DNA of 64,000 nucleotides from Oscillospiraceae bacterium (GCA_902786285.1 CADABX010000001.1:101750-165749); one strand, 5' to 3'. Numbered from the stretch's first letter, positions 41,076-49,121 are shown. Notes: generated by a model from the sequence alone, not told the origin. A program made the numbers and translations.

Positions 41076-42392
41076 TTATTCGTTGATGTTTTTGATGATG
41101 TCGTCCACGGTCGCCTTCAGCGTCATGTTTGTCGCGAGTTTATGTTCCATCTCCTTAAGCGAATAGATCATGGTGGAATAGTGTTTATTGGAAAATTCCG
41201 CGCCGATCGCGCTCAAAGACAGGTTTGTCACTTCGTGGATAATATAAATTGCAACCTGCCGCGCCTGTGAGATGTTGGCGGAGCGTTTTTCCGACCGGAT
41301 ATCGGCCGGGCTGACGTTGAAGGTGCGCGAAACCTCGTTGATGATGTTTTCAACCGTAACCGGCGTCGGCGGATTGTCGCCCATAATATCGGAAATGGCG
41401 CGTTTTGCAATGGCAATATTCGGCCGTGCGCCCTCCACTTCCTGATAGGCCTTGATTTTTTTTACCGTGCCTTCGAGCTGGCGGATGTTCTTCTTGATGT
41501 TTTCCGCAATGAACGACACCACGTCGTCGCTGAGATCGACGTTGAGTTCTTCGGCCTTTTTCTTGACGATCGCCATACGCGTTTCCAGCGTCGGCGGCTG
41601 AATATCGGCGATCAGACCGCCTTCAAAGCGGGTGCGCAGCCGCTCTTCGAGCGTGAGCATTTCGCGCGGCGGACGGTCGGAGGAAAGCACGATCTGTTTG
41701 CCGGCGTTTTTAAGCGCCTCAAACGTGTGGAAGAATTCCTCCTGTGTGGTCTCCTTGTTCGCAATGAACTGGATATCGTCCACCAGCAGCACATCGCAGC
41801 CGCGGTATTTGTCGTGGAAGGTGCTGGTGCTGTGTTCCTTCAGATGATGGATCAGCTCGTTGGTAAAGTGCTCGCCGCTGATATAAAGAATGACTTCGTG
41901 CGGCCGCTGCCGTTTGATTTCGTGCATGATTGCGGAAAGCAGGTGCGTTTTGCCGAGTCCGGAGTGGCCGTAGATAAACAGCGGATTATACGCTTTGCCC
42001 GGATTGTTTGCAACATTCAGCGCCGCTGCATGCGCAAAACGGTTGGACGGGCCGATGATGAAATTCTGAAACGTATAGGCTGTTTCCTCCTCGGCAGCAA
42101 GCGACGCCTCCGGTTCGGCGGAAAAGCCGGTCTTCAGCTGTGCGGAATCATCCGGCGTCACATAATGCACATGGACGGGAAACCCGAACGCGTCCGCGCA
42201 GGCTTCTTCAATCAGCGAGGAGAACTTGTCCTCGATAATCTTTCGTTTGAAATCGCTGATCGACAGCGTGATGGTATCAGACTGGAAACTGACGAATTCC
42301 AGCGGTGAGAGCCAGACATTATAGGCAACTTCCGTTACGCGGGATCGCAGCAGTTCTTTGATAGATTCCCAGATTTCAACAAACGAATCCAT
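41076..42392 (-). CDS. dnaA: Chromosomal replication initiator protein DnaA
   Basis: 438 residues from the ATG at 42392 (AAGGAGG 6 bases upstream); the longer frame adds 12 residues without a signal. DnaA binds the origin, forms an ATP-dependent filament and opens DNA. Domain I is residues 1-80, a short linker runs to about 108, the AAA+ domain has Walker A GHSGLGKT (142-149) and Walker B LLVDDIQF, and domain IV has a helix-turn-helix. The domain IV signature, GGRDHTTV in most bacteria, reads SNKHYSTM here (401-408), and the preceding loop has SLSAIG instead of SLPEIG. These positions contact bases in E. coli DnaA, so box recognition may differ. The surrounding genes leave no doubt about identity. 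Confidence 0.96.
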   Translation of the reverse strand: MDSFVEIWESIKELLRSRVTEVAYNVWLSPLEFVSFQSDTITLSISDFKRKIIEDKFSSLIEEACADAFGFPVHVHYVTPDDSAQLKTGFSAEPEASLAAEEETAYTFQNFIIGPSNRFAHAAALNVANNPGKAYNPLFIYGHSGLGKTHLLSAIMHEIKRQRPHEVILYISGEHFTNELIHHLKEHSTSTFHDKYRGCDVLLVDDIQFIANKETTQEEFFHTFEALKNAGKQIVLSSDRPPREMLTLEERLRTRFEGGLIADIQPPTLETRMAIVKKKAEELNVDLSDDVVSFIAENIKKNIRQLEGTVKKIKAYQEVEGARPNIAIAKRAISDIMGDNPPTPVTVENIINEVSRTFNVSPADIRSEKRSANISQARQVAIYIIHEVTNLSLSAIGAEFSNKHYSTMIYSLKEMEHKLATNMTLKATVDDIIKNINE

Positions 42393-42602
42393 GATCGACC
42401 TCCTTATTTTTAAAACAAGCTGTTGCAAGAATGAAGAAATTATATTATAATAGGTATACTTGTTAGTAACTTAAAGATTATAGATAGGCAGAATACCTCA
42501 ATATAATTACATTACATTATAACATGTTTCAAAAGAACGTGTCAAGCATTTTTCCACATCTCAAAAAACGAATGTGAAAAAAACAAAAGGACGTGAAACC
42601 CG
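42393..42602. promoter_or_regulatory. dnaA/nth divergent promoter region
   Basis: AT-rich gap between divergent dnaA and nth. It contains a TATAAT on the minus strand (42449-42444) that could serve dnaA, and one DnaA-box-like TTTTCCACA at 42550-42558, which may allow DnaA autoregulation. No rpmH gene is present where B. subtilis has it. Confidence 0.5.
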
Positions 42603-43229
42603 ATGACAAAAAAACAACGAGCCGCTCTTTGTGTCGCCGCACTGAAAGAGGAATATCCCGACGCGCTGTGTTCCCTGAAATACACCGATCCGCTGCAGCT
42701 GCTGATTGCAACGCGGCTGTCGGCCCAGTGTACGGACGCGCGGGTCAACCAGGTGACGCCGGCGCTGTTCACTGCGTATCCCACTCTGGATGCGTTCTGT
42801 GAAGCGAAGGTGGAGGATGTGGAAGAGTATATTCATTCATGCGGCTTTTTCCGCGCCAAGGCGCGCGATATCGTCGGCATGGCGCAAAAGGTGCGCGACG
42901 AATTCGGCGGCGTGGTGCCGGATACCGTGGAAGCGCTGACAACGCTGCCCGGCGTCGGCCGCAAAACAGCAAACCTGATTGTCGGTGATATCTATCACAA
43001 ACCGGCGGTTGTGGCCGACACGCATCTGATCCGCATTACGAATCTTTTGGGACTTGTGGATACAAAGGATCCGAAAAAGGTGGAGTTCAGACTGCGCGAT
43101 CTGCTCGATCCGGCGGAAAGCAACGACTTTTGCCACCGCTGCGTGCTGCATGGCAGAGCTGTCTGCGTTGCAAGACGGCCGCAATGTGACAGTTGCTGCA
43201 TGAAGCCGTATTGCAAAAGCGCAAAATGA
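42603..43229 (+). CDS. nth: Endonuclease III, DNA glycosylase/AP lyase
   Basis: 208 residues, like E. coli Nth (211). It removes oxidised pyrimidines and cuts at abasic sites. The helix-hairpin-helix LPGVGRKTA holds catalytic Lys121, and Asp139 (VADTHLIR) is the second catalytic residue; both match E. coli Lys120 and Asp138. The C-terminal 4Fe-4S cluster is Cys188, Cys195, Cys198, Cys204 (C-x6-C-x2-C-x5-C). It is divergent from dnaA and followed by two tRNA genes with their own promoter. Confidence 0.95.
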   Translation: MTKKQRAALCVAALKEEYPDALCSLKYTDPLQLLIATRLSAQCTDARVNQVTPALFTAYPTLDAFCEAKVEDVEEYIHSCGFFRAKARDIVGMAQKVRDEFGGVVPDTVEALTTLPGVGRKTANLIVGDIYHKPAVVADTHLIRITNLLGLVDTKDPKKVEFRLRDLLDPAESNDFCHRCVLHGRAVCVARRPQCDSCCMKPYCKSAK

Positions 43230-43262
43230 ACGGAAAACGGGAAAAATTTTTTAAAAAAACTA

Positions 43263-43291
43263 TTGACAAACCAGAGACGTTATAATATAAT
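43263..43291 (+). promoter_or_regulatory. Consensus sigma-A promoter of the tRNA genes
   Basis: TTGACA (43263-43268), exactly 17 bases, TATAAT (43286-43291): a perfect match to consensus, 32 bases before the first tRNA. Confidence 0.9.
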
Positions 43292-43323
43292 AATCGAGCG
43301 TTGCGGCAAGCAATGCCCGTTGT

Positions 43324-43400
43324 GGCGGTATAGCTCAGTTGGCTAGAGCATTCGGTTCATACCCGGAGTGTCGTAGGTTCAAATCCCACTGCCGCTACCA
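43324..43400 (+). tRNA. tRNA-Met (CAT), elongator type
   Basis: 77 bases with encoded CCA. Acceptor GGCGGTA/TGCCGCT, D arm GCTC...GAGC, anticodon stem TTCGG/CCGGA around TTCATAC (anticodon CAT), T loop TTCAAAT. The sequence resembles the B. subtilis elongator tRNA-Met rather than initiator or tRNA-Ile2. The T stem GTAGG/CCCAC has one A-C mismatch. Confidence 0.93.
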
Positions 43401-43411
43401 TCTTTTAAAAT

Positions 43412-43518
43412 AACAGCTTCGGCTGTTTACATATAGAACAACAACAGCTCCGGCTGTTCACATATAAAAAATAACAGCCTCGGCTGTTCCGATATAAACA
43501 ACGAGAGCTTCGGCTCTT
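43412..43518 (+). repeat. Four tandem tetraloop hairpins at 30-base period
   Basis: Between the two tRNAs are AACAGC-TTCG-GCTGTT (43412-43427), AACAGC-TCCG-GCTGTT (43443-43458), AACAGC-CTCG-GCTGTT (43473-43488) and GAGAGC-TTCG-GCTCTT (43503-43518). Spacing is 31, 30 and 30 bases. Each stem is followed by ACATATA or a close variant (GATATA after the third). Three of the loops are of the UNCG class or close to it. They are transcribed with the tRNAs. Confidence 0.8.
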
Positions 43519-43527
43519 CACATATAA

Positions 43528-43602
43528 GGCCCGGTGGTCAAGCGGTTAAGACACCGCCCTTTCACGGCGGTAACACGAGTTCGATTCTCGTCCGGGTCAC
43601 CA
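43528..43602 (+). tRNA. tRNA-Glu (TTC)
   Basis: 75 bases with encoded CCA. Acceptor GGCCCGG/CCGGGTC, anticodon stem CCGCC/GGCGG around CTTTCAC (anticodon TTC), T stem ACGAG/CTCGT with loop TTCGATT. It shares the upstream promoter with tRNA-Met. Confidence 0.95.
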
Positions 43603-43691
43603 CATTCAGTTGATGTCGAACACTCTGCAGGTCAGAGCGGGAAGTTACTTTCTGAGGTTATCGTGTCTTGTTCGACTGAAATGAAAAAAGC

Positions 43692-43725
43692 GCAGGCAGT
43701 TCATTTAGAACTGCCTGCTTCTTTG
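43692..43725 (+). terminator. Terminator of the tRNA transcript
   Basis: GCAGGCAGTTC (43692-43702) and GAACTGCCTGC (43708-43718) form a perfect 11-bp stem with loop ATTTA, then TTCTTTG. Confidence 0.85.
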
Positions 43726-43734
43726 TATCACGAA

Positions 43735-44418
43735 AACCACGCGATAGTCGCGTGGTTCCAAAAAGCTTAAGCGAAGAGAAAAACAAAAGAACTCCTTTTG
43801 CGATATAATAAGGTGCGGTCTGCCAACTGCACAAAAGAGCAAAAGGAGGACATTCAGATGGGGCTGAATGACATACATAGTTTATCACATACAAAGTGGA
43901 ATTGCAAATATCATATAGTGTTTGCGCCAAAATACCGAAGGAAAGTATTTTACCAAAACAAGAAGGTAGAGGTAGGAAAAATATTGAGGCAGTTATGTGA
44001 CTGGAAAGGCGTGAACATAATTGAAGCAGAAGTATGCCCGGATCATATTCATATGTTAGTAGAGATACCACCAAAGATTTCAGTGTCAAGCTTTATGGGG
44101 TATCTGAAAGGAAAAAGTAGCACAATGCTATATGAGCAATTCGGCGAACTGAAATATAAGTATAGAAGCCGAGAATTCTGGTGCAAAGGATATTATGTGG
44201 ATACAGTAGGGAAAAACACAAGCCGAATTGCGGAATACATAAAGAATCAGTTAAAAGAAGATGAATTGGGCGAGCAGCTTACAATGACAGGAATGGGTCC
44301 CTATAAGAGCAAACGGTAAAAAGTAAACACGCGGTTGGCAGATCGTTTACACGTTTACGTGTCCCGCGAGGAACAGAGGGCTATGCCGCATGAGAAAAAC
44401 CACCCGCTTGGCGGGTGG
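43735..44418 (+). mobile_element. IS200/IS605-family insertion sequence (tnpA only)
   Basis: A single TnpA gene flanked by subterminal hairpins: AACCACGCGA-TAG-TCGCGTGGTT (43735-43757) on the left and CCACCCGC-TTG-GCGGGTGG (44400-44418) on the right. Such elements have no terminal inverted repeats and no target duplication, so the exact ends (probably within about 10-20 bases outside the hairpins) cannot be fixed. A 9-base inverted pair (TCTGCCAAC 43819-43827 / GTTGGCAGA 44334-44342) surrounds the gene. No tnpB/IscB is present. Confidence 0.8.
43858..44319 (+). CDS. tnpA: IS200/IS605 family transposase TnpA
   Basis: 153 residues from the ATG at 43858, which follows AAAGGAGG by 8 bases; a longer frame from 43798 lacks a ribosome site. 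TnpA is a dimeric Y1 HUH transposase that excises single-stranded DNA by recognising end hairpins. HUH motif PDHIHML has His63 and His65; catalytic Tyr127 is in SRIAEYIKNQ. Length is typical for IS200. The gene begins right after tRNA-Glu and its terminator and faces the mobilizable element. Probably functional; this is the only copy in the window. Confidence 0.92.
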   Translation: MGLNDIHSLSHTKWNCKYHIVFAPKYRRKVFYQNKKVEVGKILRQLCDWKGVNIIEAEVCPDHIHMLVEIPPKISVSSFMGYLKGKSSTMLYEQFGELKYKYRSREFWCKGYYVDTVGKNTSRIAEYIKNQLKEDELGEQLTMTGMGPYKSKR

Positions 44419-44427
44419 ATCATTATT

Positions 44428-44619
44428 TTATGCGGTTTTTCGGTTCGGCTTTGAGATTGGTATCAGTTTTTCAATTTTGAGAATCTGAAAGTGCACGAGC
44501 TTTATCTCTCGTTGTGGAAGGTGTTCAAAATCAATCTTTCTGCTCAGCTTTGCGTATTCCTGTTTTGTCCATTCTGCTGCGTTCATGCTGGTTATGATTT
44601 TCTGCGATTCTGATTTCAA
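44428..44619 (-). CDS. Small hypothetical protein at the element's left end
   Basis: 63 residues with a TTG start; AAAGGAGG lies some way upstream and fits better a different TTG in another frame (33 residues), so the reading frame is uncertain. The sequence (IDFEHLPQREIKLVHFQILKIEKLIP) has no motif I know. Its stop falls within about 10 bases of the IS200 right hairpin, so the original 3' end may have been cut by that insertion. It follows the ParB-like gene on the same strand. Confidence 0.3.
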   Translation of the reverse strand: MKSESQKIITSMNAAEWTKQEYAKLSRKIDFEHLPQREIKLVHFQILKIEKLIPISKPNRKTA

Positions 44620-44673
44620 ATCTGTTCAAATCGCGTCCTCCTTTCCTCATTGAATCAATCGGTTGCATCAAAA

Positions 44674-45510
44674 CTACCTCGCGTCTCTGTCTCGGTTTCG
44701 CAGGTATCTGGAATAATAAGCACAGGCTCTTTCGATAAAATCCTGCAGTTGTTTTACCGAATCATTCGGCCTGTAACGCTGGACAGATGCAATTGGAATC
44801 TTGATCGTCTCCACTTGGTTCGGTTTCGGCTGATTTAAGATTTGCAGTAGACTTTCCGATGTGAGTATCCTATCAATACTACGTTTTTTCATTTGACTTG
44901 CCTGTGAATAGGAGGGAGTTACTTCATTTTCGGCATAGTAATCGTAGATCATTTTTTGCATTGCTTCTGGTAGATAAGATAGCTCTACGGCAGGACTGAG
45001 TGCGATCCGTCCTTCGTCCACAAGATTGAGAAGCGGCTTTATTAAACGCGTCAATCGTATATACCTTTGTATCTGTGTTTCACTTTCTCTGACATTTTCT
45101 GCCACAAGTCCACGAGATGACTTCTGTCCAAGTCGGACAGAAGTTTTTCCTTGATGTGTAAGCGCATCAACTTTCATTTTGTAGGCGAATGCCTTCTCGG
45201 ACGGTAAGAGACGCTCTCTTTGCAAATTGCTGTCCACCAAACATATCACGGCTTCGTCTCTGCTCATAGGACGAATAAAGGCAGGAATTTTTTCGATCCC
45301 TGCCTTTTTACAAGCGTGTACTCTACGATGACCGCTGATGATTTCATACTCTCCGTTTTCCAGTGGCCTGACCATGATTGGATACATAACGCCGTAATTC
45401 AGAATGCTTTGCACAAGCAAATCCATGTCAAAATCATCTTTGATTTTGAATGGATTGTCACTAAACGGCACACATGCATCAATTAATATTTCTTCAAGTT
45501 TCATTATCAT
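44674..45510 (-). CDS. ParB/RepB-like protein of the mobile element
   Basis: 278 residues from the ATG at 45510, which follows AAAGGAA; the longer frame from 45552 adds 14 residues without a signal. The N-terminal half is a ParB nuclease/CTPase-like fold with ISGHRRVHACKKAG in place of the chromosomal GERRxRA and DSNLQRERLLPSEKAFAYK; a helical DNA-binding region follows (about 120-190). Plasmid and mobile-element partition or copy-control proteins look like this. It is downstream of the relaxase gene on the same strand. No partner ATPase is adjacent, so partition in the usual sense is doubtful; a role in maintenance or regulation of the excised form is a guess. Confidence 0.8.
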   Translation of the reverse strand: MIMKLEEILIDACVPFSDNPFKIKDDFDMDLLVQSILNYGVMYPIMVRPLENGEYEIISGHRRVHACKKAGIEKIPAFIRPMSRDEAVICLVDSNLQRERLLPSEKAFAYKMKVDALTHQGKTSVRLGQKSSRGLVAENVRESETQIQRYIRLTRLIKPLLNLVDEGRIALSPAVELSYLPEAMQKMIYDYYAENEVTPSYSQASQMKKRSIDRILTSESLLQILNQPKPNQVETIKIPIASVQRYRPNDSVKQLQDFIERACAYYSRYLRNRDRDAR

Positions 45511-45593
45511 AATAGTTTTCCTTTCCGCCCGTATGGCCGATAGCGCAGCCAAGATTGTAATAAGTCAAAAAGTACATAGAGCCGTCGAAGGAA

Positions 45594-46868
45594 TCAACGA
45601 TCCAGATTGTTGCGGTATCTGTTTTTCAGACAGGGATCGCGCCGCTTTTTTTCCCGTTCGGTTCGCAATCTCTCACGCTTCGCTTTTTCTTCAGCTTCTC
45701 TTTTTGCAAAAAGATTTCTAACCGTATCAAGAAATTTGTGCACGACTTCGGGAAAATGTTCCAGCGCGTCAAGAAACGGTTTGCACTTTTCTTTAAGCTG
45801 TTCATATTTCTTTTGCAGTGTGCAGAGCGCGTTTTTTTCGTCGTAATACAGACCGCGATAATGGCGCTCGCTTTCCTGCAGACGGTTGATTTCGCTGCGG
45901 CTGGAAATGCCTTCTTTAGCGAGCGCGGTGAGCTGATCGTAGTCCTCTTTTGAAACGGAATACTTGCCGGTGACCGGACTCTTTTTTCCTATCTTTTCGA
46001 TTTCAAGATAGGTCTTGTGAAGATCCTTTGCCGGTTCGTATGCGAGTTCGGCATCTCTTGTTTTCTGCTCGATTTCATTCAGTCTCTGTGTATCTTTTTT
46101 GATCTGATACTGCAGCGAGGTAAGATGTTCGACTGGGCTGCCTTTCATCCCGCGAGTAAAACCGGTGAAACCATGATCGGTCATATGCTGATAGAATTCA
46201 TCCTGTAAAACGCTGTAGGATGCTCTGAATTTCGGCTTGCCGTTTGCTCGGAGAATTGGATTGCCGCGGTCATCAAATAGCGGTTCAGTTGACGCCCATT
46301 TTTTGGAATGACTGATCTGATGGATTACTTCTTTTACTGTGCCGACGAGTGCCGGATCTTTGCATCGTTTGCTCCAACGGACTTCTTTTTCGACAACGGG
46401 GATCGCAACAAGATGCATGTGATAATGATAAACAGGTCGATCAAGATCATCGCTCGCCGCCATATTAATCTCATCCGCGTGCATTACGGCGGAAATGATA
46501 TTTCGTTCACCGTATTTTTCACAGGCATAATGGTACGCTTCTTCATAAAACTTTTTTGCGTATTCATACCCGCCGTTTTCTTCAAAGTACATCGTGTTGA
46601 CGTCGAAAATGATCTCGTCAAAAAGTACCGCGTCGGGTCGTAAACCCTTTCGTGAAACCTCTCCGGCTGCTTCCATTTCCCGTAAAATATCCATATACGA
46701 TTTCTCACCCGGATCTTTGAAATGGACGTTCATCGGAATGCGCGACGGCTCTACATTGACGTTGCCATAGTCTTTGTTTTTACGTTCCACATGTCGCTCA
46801 CACGCACCGATCTTTGCGGACGAATAGGTCTGTACACGGGCGCAGATCATATTCTTTTCGTTTGCCAT
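45594..46868 (-). CDS. mobV: MobV/Pre family relaxase
   Basis: 424 residues, ATG at 46868 after AAAGGAGG. MobV relaxases nick one strand at oriT and lead it into a recipient. The N-terminal domain (about 1-200) has the conserved start (CARVQTYSSAKIGACERH), the His-Ala-Asp-Glu segment (130-133) and the histidine triad YHYHMHLVAIPV (His148, His150, His152). The C-terminal part is a long coiled coil with charged, Lys/Arg-rich tail. An oriT-like inverted repeat with a pMV158-like nick sequence lies 37-74 bases upstream. No coupling protein or secretion genes accompany it. Confidence 0.92.
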   Translation of the reverse strand: MANEKNMICARVQTYSSAKIGACERHVERKNKDYGNVNVEPSRIPMNVHFKDPGEKSYMDILREMEAAGEVSRKGLRPDAVLFDEIIFDVNTMYFEENGGYEYAKKFYEEAYHYACEKYGERNIISAVMHADEINMAASDDLDRPVYHYHMHLVAIPVVEKEVRWSKRCKDPALVGTVKEVIHQISHSKKWASTEPLFDDRGNPILRANGKPKFRASYSVLQDEFYQHMTDHGFTGFTRGMKGSPVEHLTSLQYQIKKDTQRLNEIEQKTRDAELAYEPAKDLHKTYLEIEKIGKKSPVTGKYSVSKEDYDQLTALAKEGISSRSEINRLQESERHYRGLYYDEKNALCTLQKKYEQLKEKCKPFLDALEHFPEVVHKFLDTVRNLFAKREAEEKAKRERLRTEREKKRRDPCLKNRYRNNLDR

Positions 46869-46904
46869 TGTCTGTCCTCCTTTCCTTCAGTTTTCTGCGA
46901 AGCA

Positions 46905-46942
46905 GGTTACACAACATTCTGCCGAATGTGTGTAACCCACTA
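46905..46942 (-). other. Origin of transfer (oriT) of the element
   Basis: GGTTACACAACATTC (46905-46919) and GAATGTGTGTAACC (46924-46937) form an inverted repeat with one bulged base and a TGCC loop. On the minus strand the outer edge reads TAGTGGGTTA (46942-46933), one base different from the known pMV158 nick region TAGTGTG/TTA. Position just upstream of the MobV gene fits this family. A break between 46936 and 46935 is predicted by analogy. Confidence 0.7.
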
Positions 46943-47016
46943 TGACACTTTCAGCGAAGCTGCAAAGATGTCCGTGGGCAAGGGGAGAGCCCCTTGACTC
47001 CCATGCGGGGCTACGC

Positions 47017-48022
47017 TTAAAATGGCAGATCGTCGTCGAATAAATCTTCCTGCCATTTCTCATTTGCCGCATCGGCCGCCGGCATCGACCAGTACCAAGC
47101 AAAGCCGTCTTTTTCTGATAAAACGCCGGCATTTCTTTTGGCTTTTTTGATGGTCGATTTTTTGAATCCAGCGGCTTCCAGTTTCATTTCACAGTCGGTC
47201 GCAAGCATCCTTCCATCCCTAAGCATGCTTCGAATAAAGTCTGTTGCGGCATCCAATTTTTCGCACGGTCTGCCTTGTTTCGGCAGCAATGCGGACAGTG
47301 CCTGTTCCGCCGTCAGGTCAAGTTCATCGAGAAAATCAACGCCGTTTTCTTTCACCTCAAAGAGAATCGCAGAGCCGGTCGGCGCGAGATTTGACTTCAC
47401 CTGAACCATCACTCTTTCGCTCGGGTTTTCTTGATTTTTCGTTCGTGCAATCGCCAAAATACTTCGTACCGATCCGGCAATATCGATCGAACCGGAGGTG
47501 CGATAAAGCGGCGAAGTATCCCGAGATTTGTTCATATGTGCTATGATCACAACTCGCAGCGTTCAAAGAACAACTGTCTCCGATATAAGAACTGAGCGGA
47601 TCGAGGATCAAAAGACCGGCTTTGTATTTTTCAATAGCTTCTCTGATTCGGTTGTCGCCAAAGGTCAGATTCTTTTTCTTTTCGCTGATAAAAATCAGTC
47701 GGTCCCGGTCTCCGGCAGAAGCAGTAAACCGAGGCACAACAGTGTCGTCCGCGTCGTCTTCTGTCGTCTGATAGATGATGGTCATCGGTTCGTGCGCTTC
47801 ACTTTCATCCGTAAACGGCAGTGGTTTTCCCCGCGACAAGGTTGCGGAAAGCGCGAGCATCAGTTTGCTTTTTCCGTCGCCCGGATCGCCCTGAAGCAGT
47901 GTCACTTTGCCGAAAGGAATATACGGATACCAAAGCCATTTTATTTCCTTCGGCGTGATTTCACTTGCCCGGATGACTTCAAGTTCGACGTCAGAAAGAG
48001 GGTTGGTTTGATTGCTGTTCAT
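47017..48022 (-). pseudogene. RepA-like AAA ATPase, broken by internal deletion/frameshift
   Basis: Two overlapping frames make up one protein. The first (48022 to about 47560) has Walker A GDPGDGKSKL and Walker B LLILDPLSSYIGDS of the RecA-like helicase/RepA family. The second resumes with VVIIAHMNKSRDTSPLYRTSGS and runs to 47017. Between them the usual helix joining the NAA and VVIIAHMNK strands is missing, roughly 20 residues, and the frame changes near 47550-47565. This looks like a short deletion, so the replication/helicase function of the element is probably lost. The 3' part could be translated from its own ATG at 47550 but would lack the ATP site. Confidence 0.75.
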
Positions 48023-48194
48023 ATTGGTTCACACTCCTTTTTGAAATATAATTTGGGCATTCGATGACAATAGCACGGAAGCTCTGTTTGCATTTCCGTT
48101 TGCATTGTCTGCAGAGCATGTTATACGTTTTTCTGCCCCGCTCATTCAGAAAGATCGCCCATTCTTTCTTGAGATATTTCGGCATTCGCGGCAT
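47991..48194 (-). CDS. Small Cys-containing protein upstream of the AAA ATPase
   Basis: 67 residues, ATG at 48194 with GGGGGTGA upstream. It starts MPRMPKYLKKEWAIFLNERG and has three cysteines in LCRQCKRKCKQSF, suggesting a small metal-binding or RNA/DNA-binding protein. Such short basic proteins often precede the RepA-like gene in clostridial mobile elements; I recall the type but no function. The end overlaps the start of the AAA gene by 32 bases. Confidence 0.55.
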   Translation of the reverse strand: MPRMPKYLKKEWAIFLNERGRKTYNMLCRQCKRKCKQSFRAIVIECPNYISKRSVNQYEQQSNQPSF

Positions 48195-48695
48195 TCGATC
48201 ACCCCCTTTTTACGTTCGTCTGCTGCCGGCAGCCGATTTCGTTTTTACCGAAACACAAAAAGCCCGATCTCGCTGAAAACTGTCGGTTTTCGGGGCGATT
48301 TCGGGTATTTTTCTTCGTTTTAAGGCACCTCTCAATGGTAAAGCGATACCGCCCTTACCGTGCCTTATAGTTTTTATCGTTGCGTTTCGGGTATAAAAAG
48401 AAATCGATTCTTTTTTACGGAACCGATTCTTATGTAATACTATATAGTATAGGCCGAAGTCAGTACGATGCCGGCTTCCATTGGTGTGCCGACTTTATGA
48501 CTTCTTGATGACTTGCAAAAGGAAAAACCAAAAGTTTTTATCTTCCTTCACCATATCTATAGTCGAAGAATTGATTATTACCGTCAACTGCGTGACGGTC
48601 GATTTTGAAAGTGTGTGACAAATTCTTTTTGTACATTCGACGAATTCATGATTCTTTGATATGATGAAGCTACCAAGAAAACGGAGGTATGTTAA
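48195..48695. promoter_or_regulatory. Divergent intergenic region of the mobile element
   Basis: About 500 bases between the minus-strand plasmid-like genes and the plus-strand cargo. I see no convincing gene. A TATGAT at 48659-48664 lies about 15 bases before the AACGGAGG of tnpV and may be its -10 box. A short inverted repeat GTCAACTGCGTGAC (GTCA-N6-TGAC) lies near 48582-48595. The region probably holds promoters for both directions. Confidence 0.4.
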
Positions 48696-49121
48696 ATGGA
48701 AAGATTTATCATTGATGAGCGCACCGGCTGGGAATATGAATTGAAAGGCGATTACTATTATCCGACCGGCAGAGTCAGAAAAAACGGCGTAATGGTGCCG
48801 AAAGAAATGCCGGAAGATGATCAGGCAGAGGAGAAAAAACAATCAATCGGGATTTTGGGAGAACGTCATTTACGGTACATCAAGCAGTATAAAAAATCTA
48901 TGTATTTCGAACTGTATATTTCTGGCAAGTTGAACGCGTATCTTGCAAATGTCAACGTAGAGGCAACGGATTTATTGCTTCGGCTGGAAAACGATATGGC
49001 AGTGCAGGAGGGTGTAACGGAACAGATCAAATCTGAAGATCCAATGCGCTGGGTTGGGTTGATGAATAACATACGAAACAGGGCAATGAAAATTGTGAAC
49101 AGCGAATTGATATTTGCATAG
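48696..49121 (+). CDS. tnpV: TnpV-like transposon-encoded protein
   Basis: 141 residues, ATG at 48696 after CGGAGG. The N-terminus (DERTGWEYELKGDYYYP) and the body (GERHLRYIKQYKKSMYFELYISGKLNAYLANVN...) match the TnpV proteins of clostridial Tn4451-like elements. Their function is not established; they are not needed for Tn4451 excision as far as I recall. It is predicted to be soluble and helical. First gene of the plus-strand cargo, 125 bases before the AbiEi-like gene. Confidence 0.75.
   Translation: MERFIIDERTGWEYELKGDYYYPTGRVRKNGVMVPKEMPEDDQAEEKKQSIGILGERHLRYIKQYKKSMYFELYISGKLNAYLANVNVEATDLLLRLENDMAVQEGVTEQIKSEDPMRWVGLMNNIRNRAMKIVNSELIFA

Noticed and set aside
43412-43518. CRISPR array
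   Set aside because: The period is 30 bases but the conserved part is a 16-base hairpin with no unique 30-base spacers, no leader, and no cas genes nearby.
43528-43602. tRNA-Glu as the attachment site of the mobile element
   Set aside because: The recombinase is of the serine type, no repeat of the tRNA 3' end is seen at the right side, and an IS200 element lies in between.
48495-48842. Minus-strand frame of 115 codons opposite the start of tnpV
   Set aside because: It overlaps the well-supported tnpV gene and promoter region, and its Phe/Ile-rich translation resembles antisense of AT-rich sequence.
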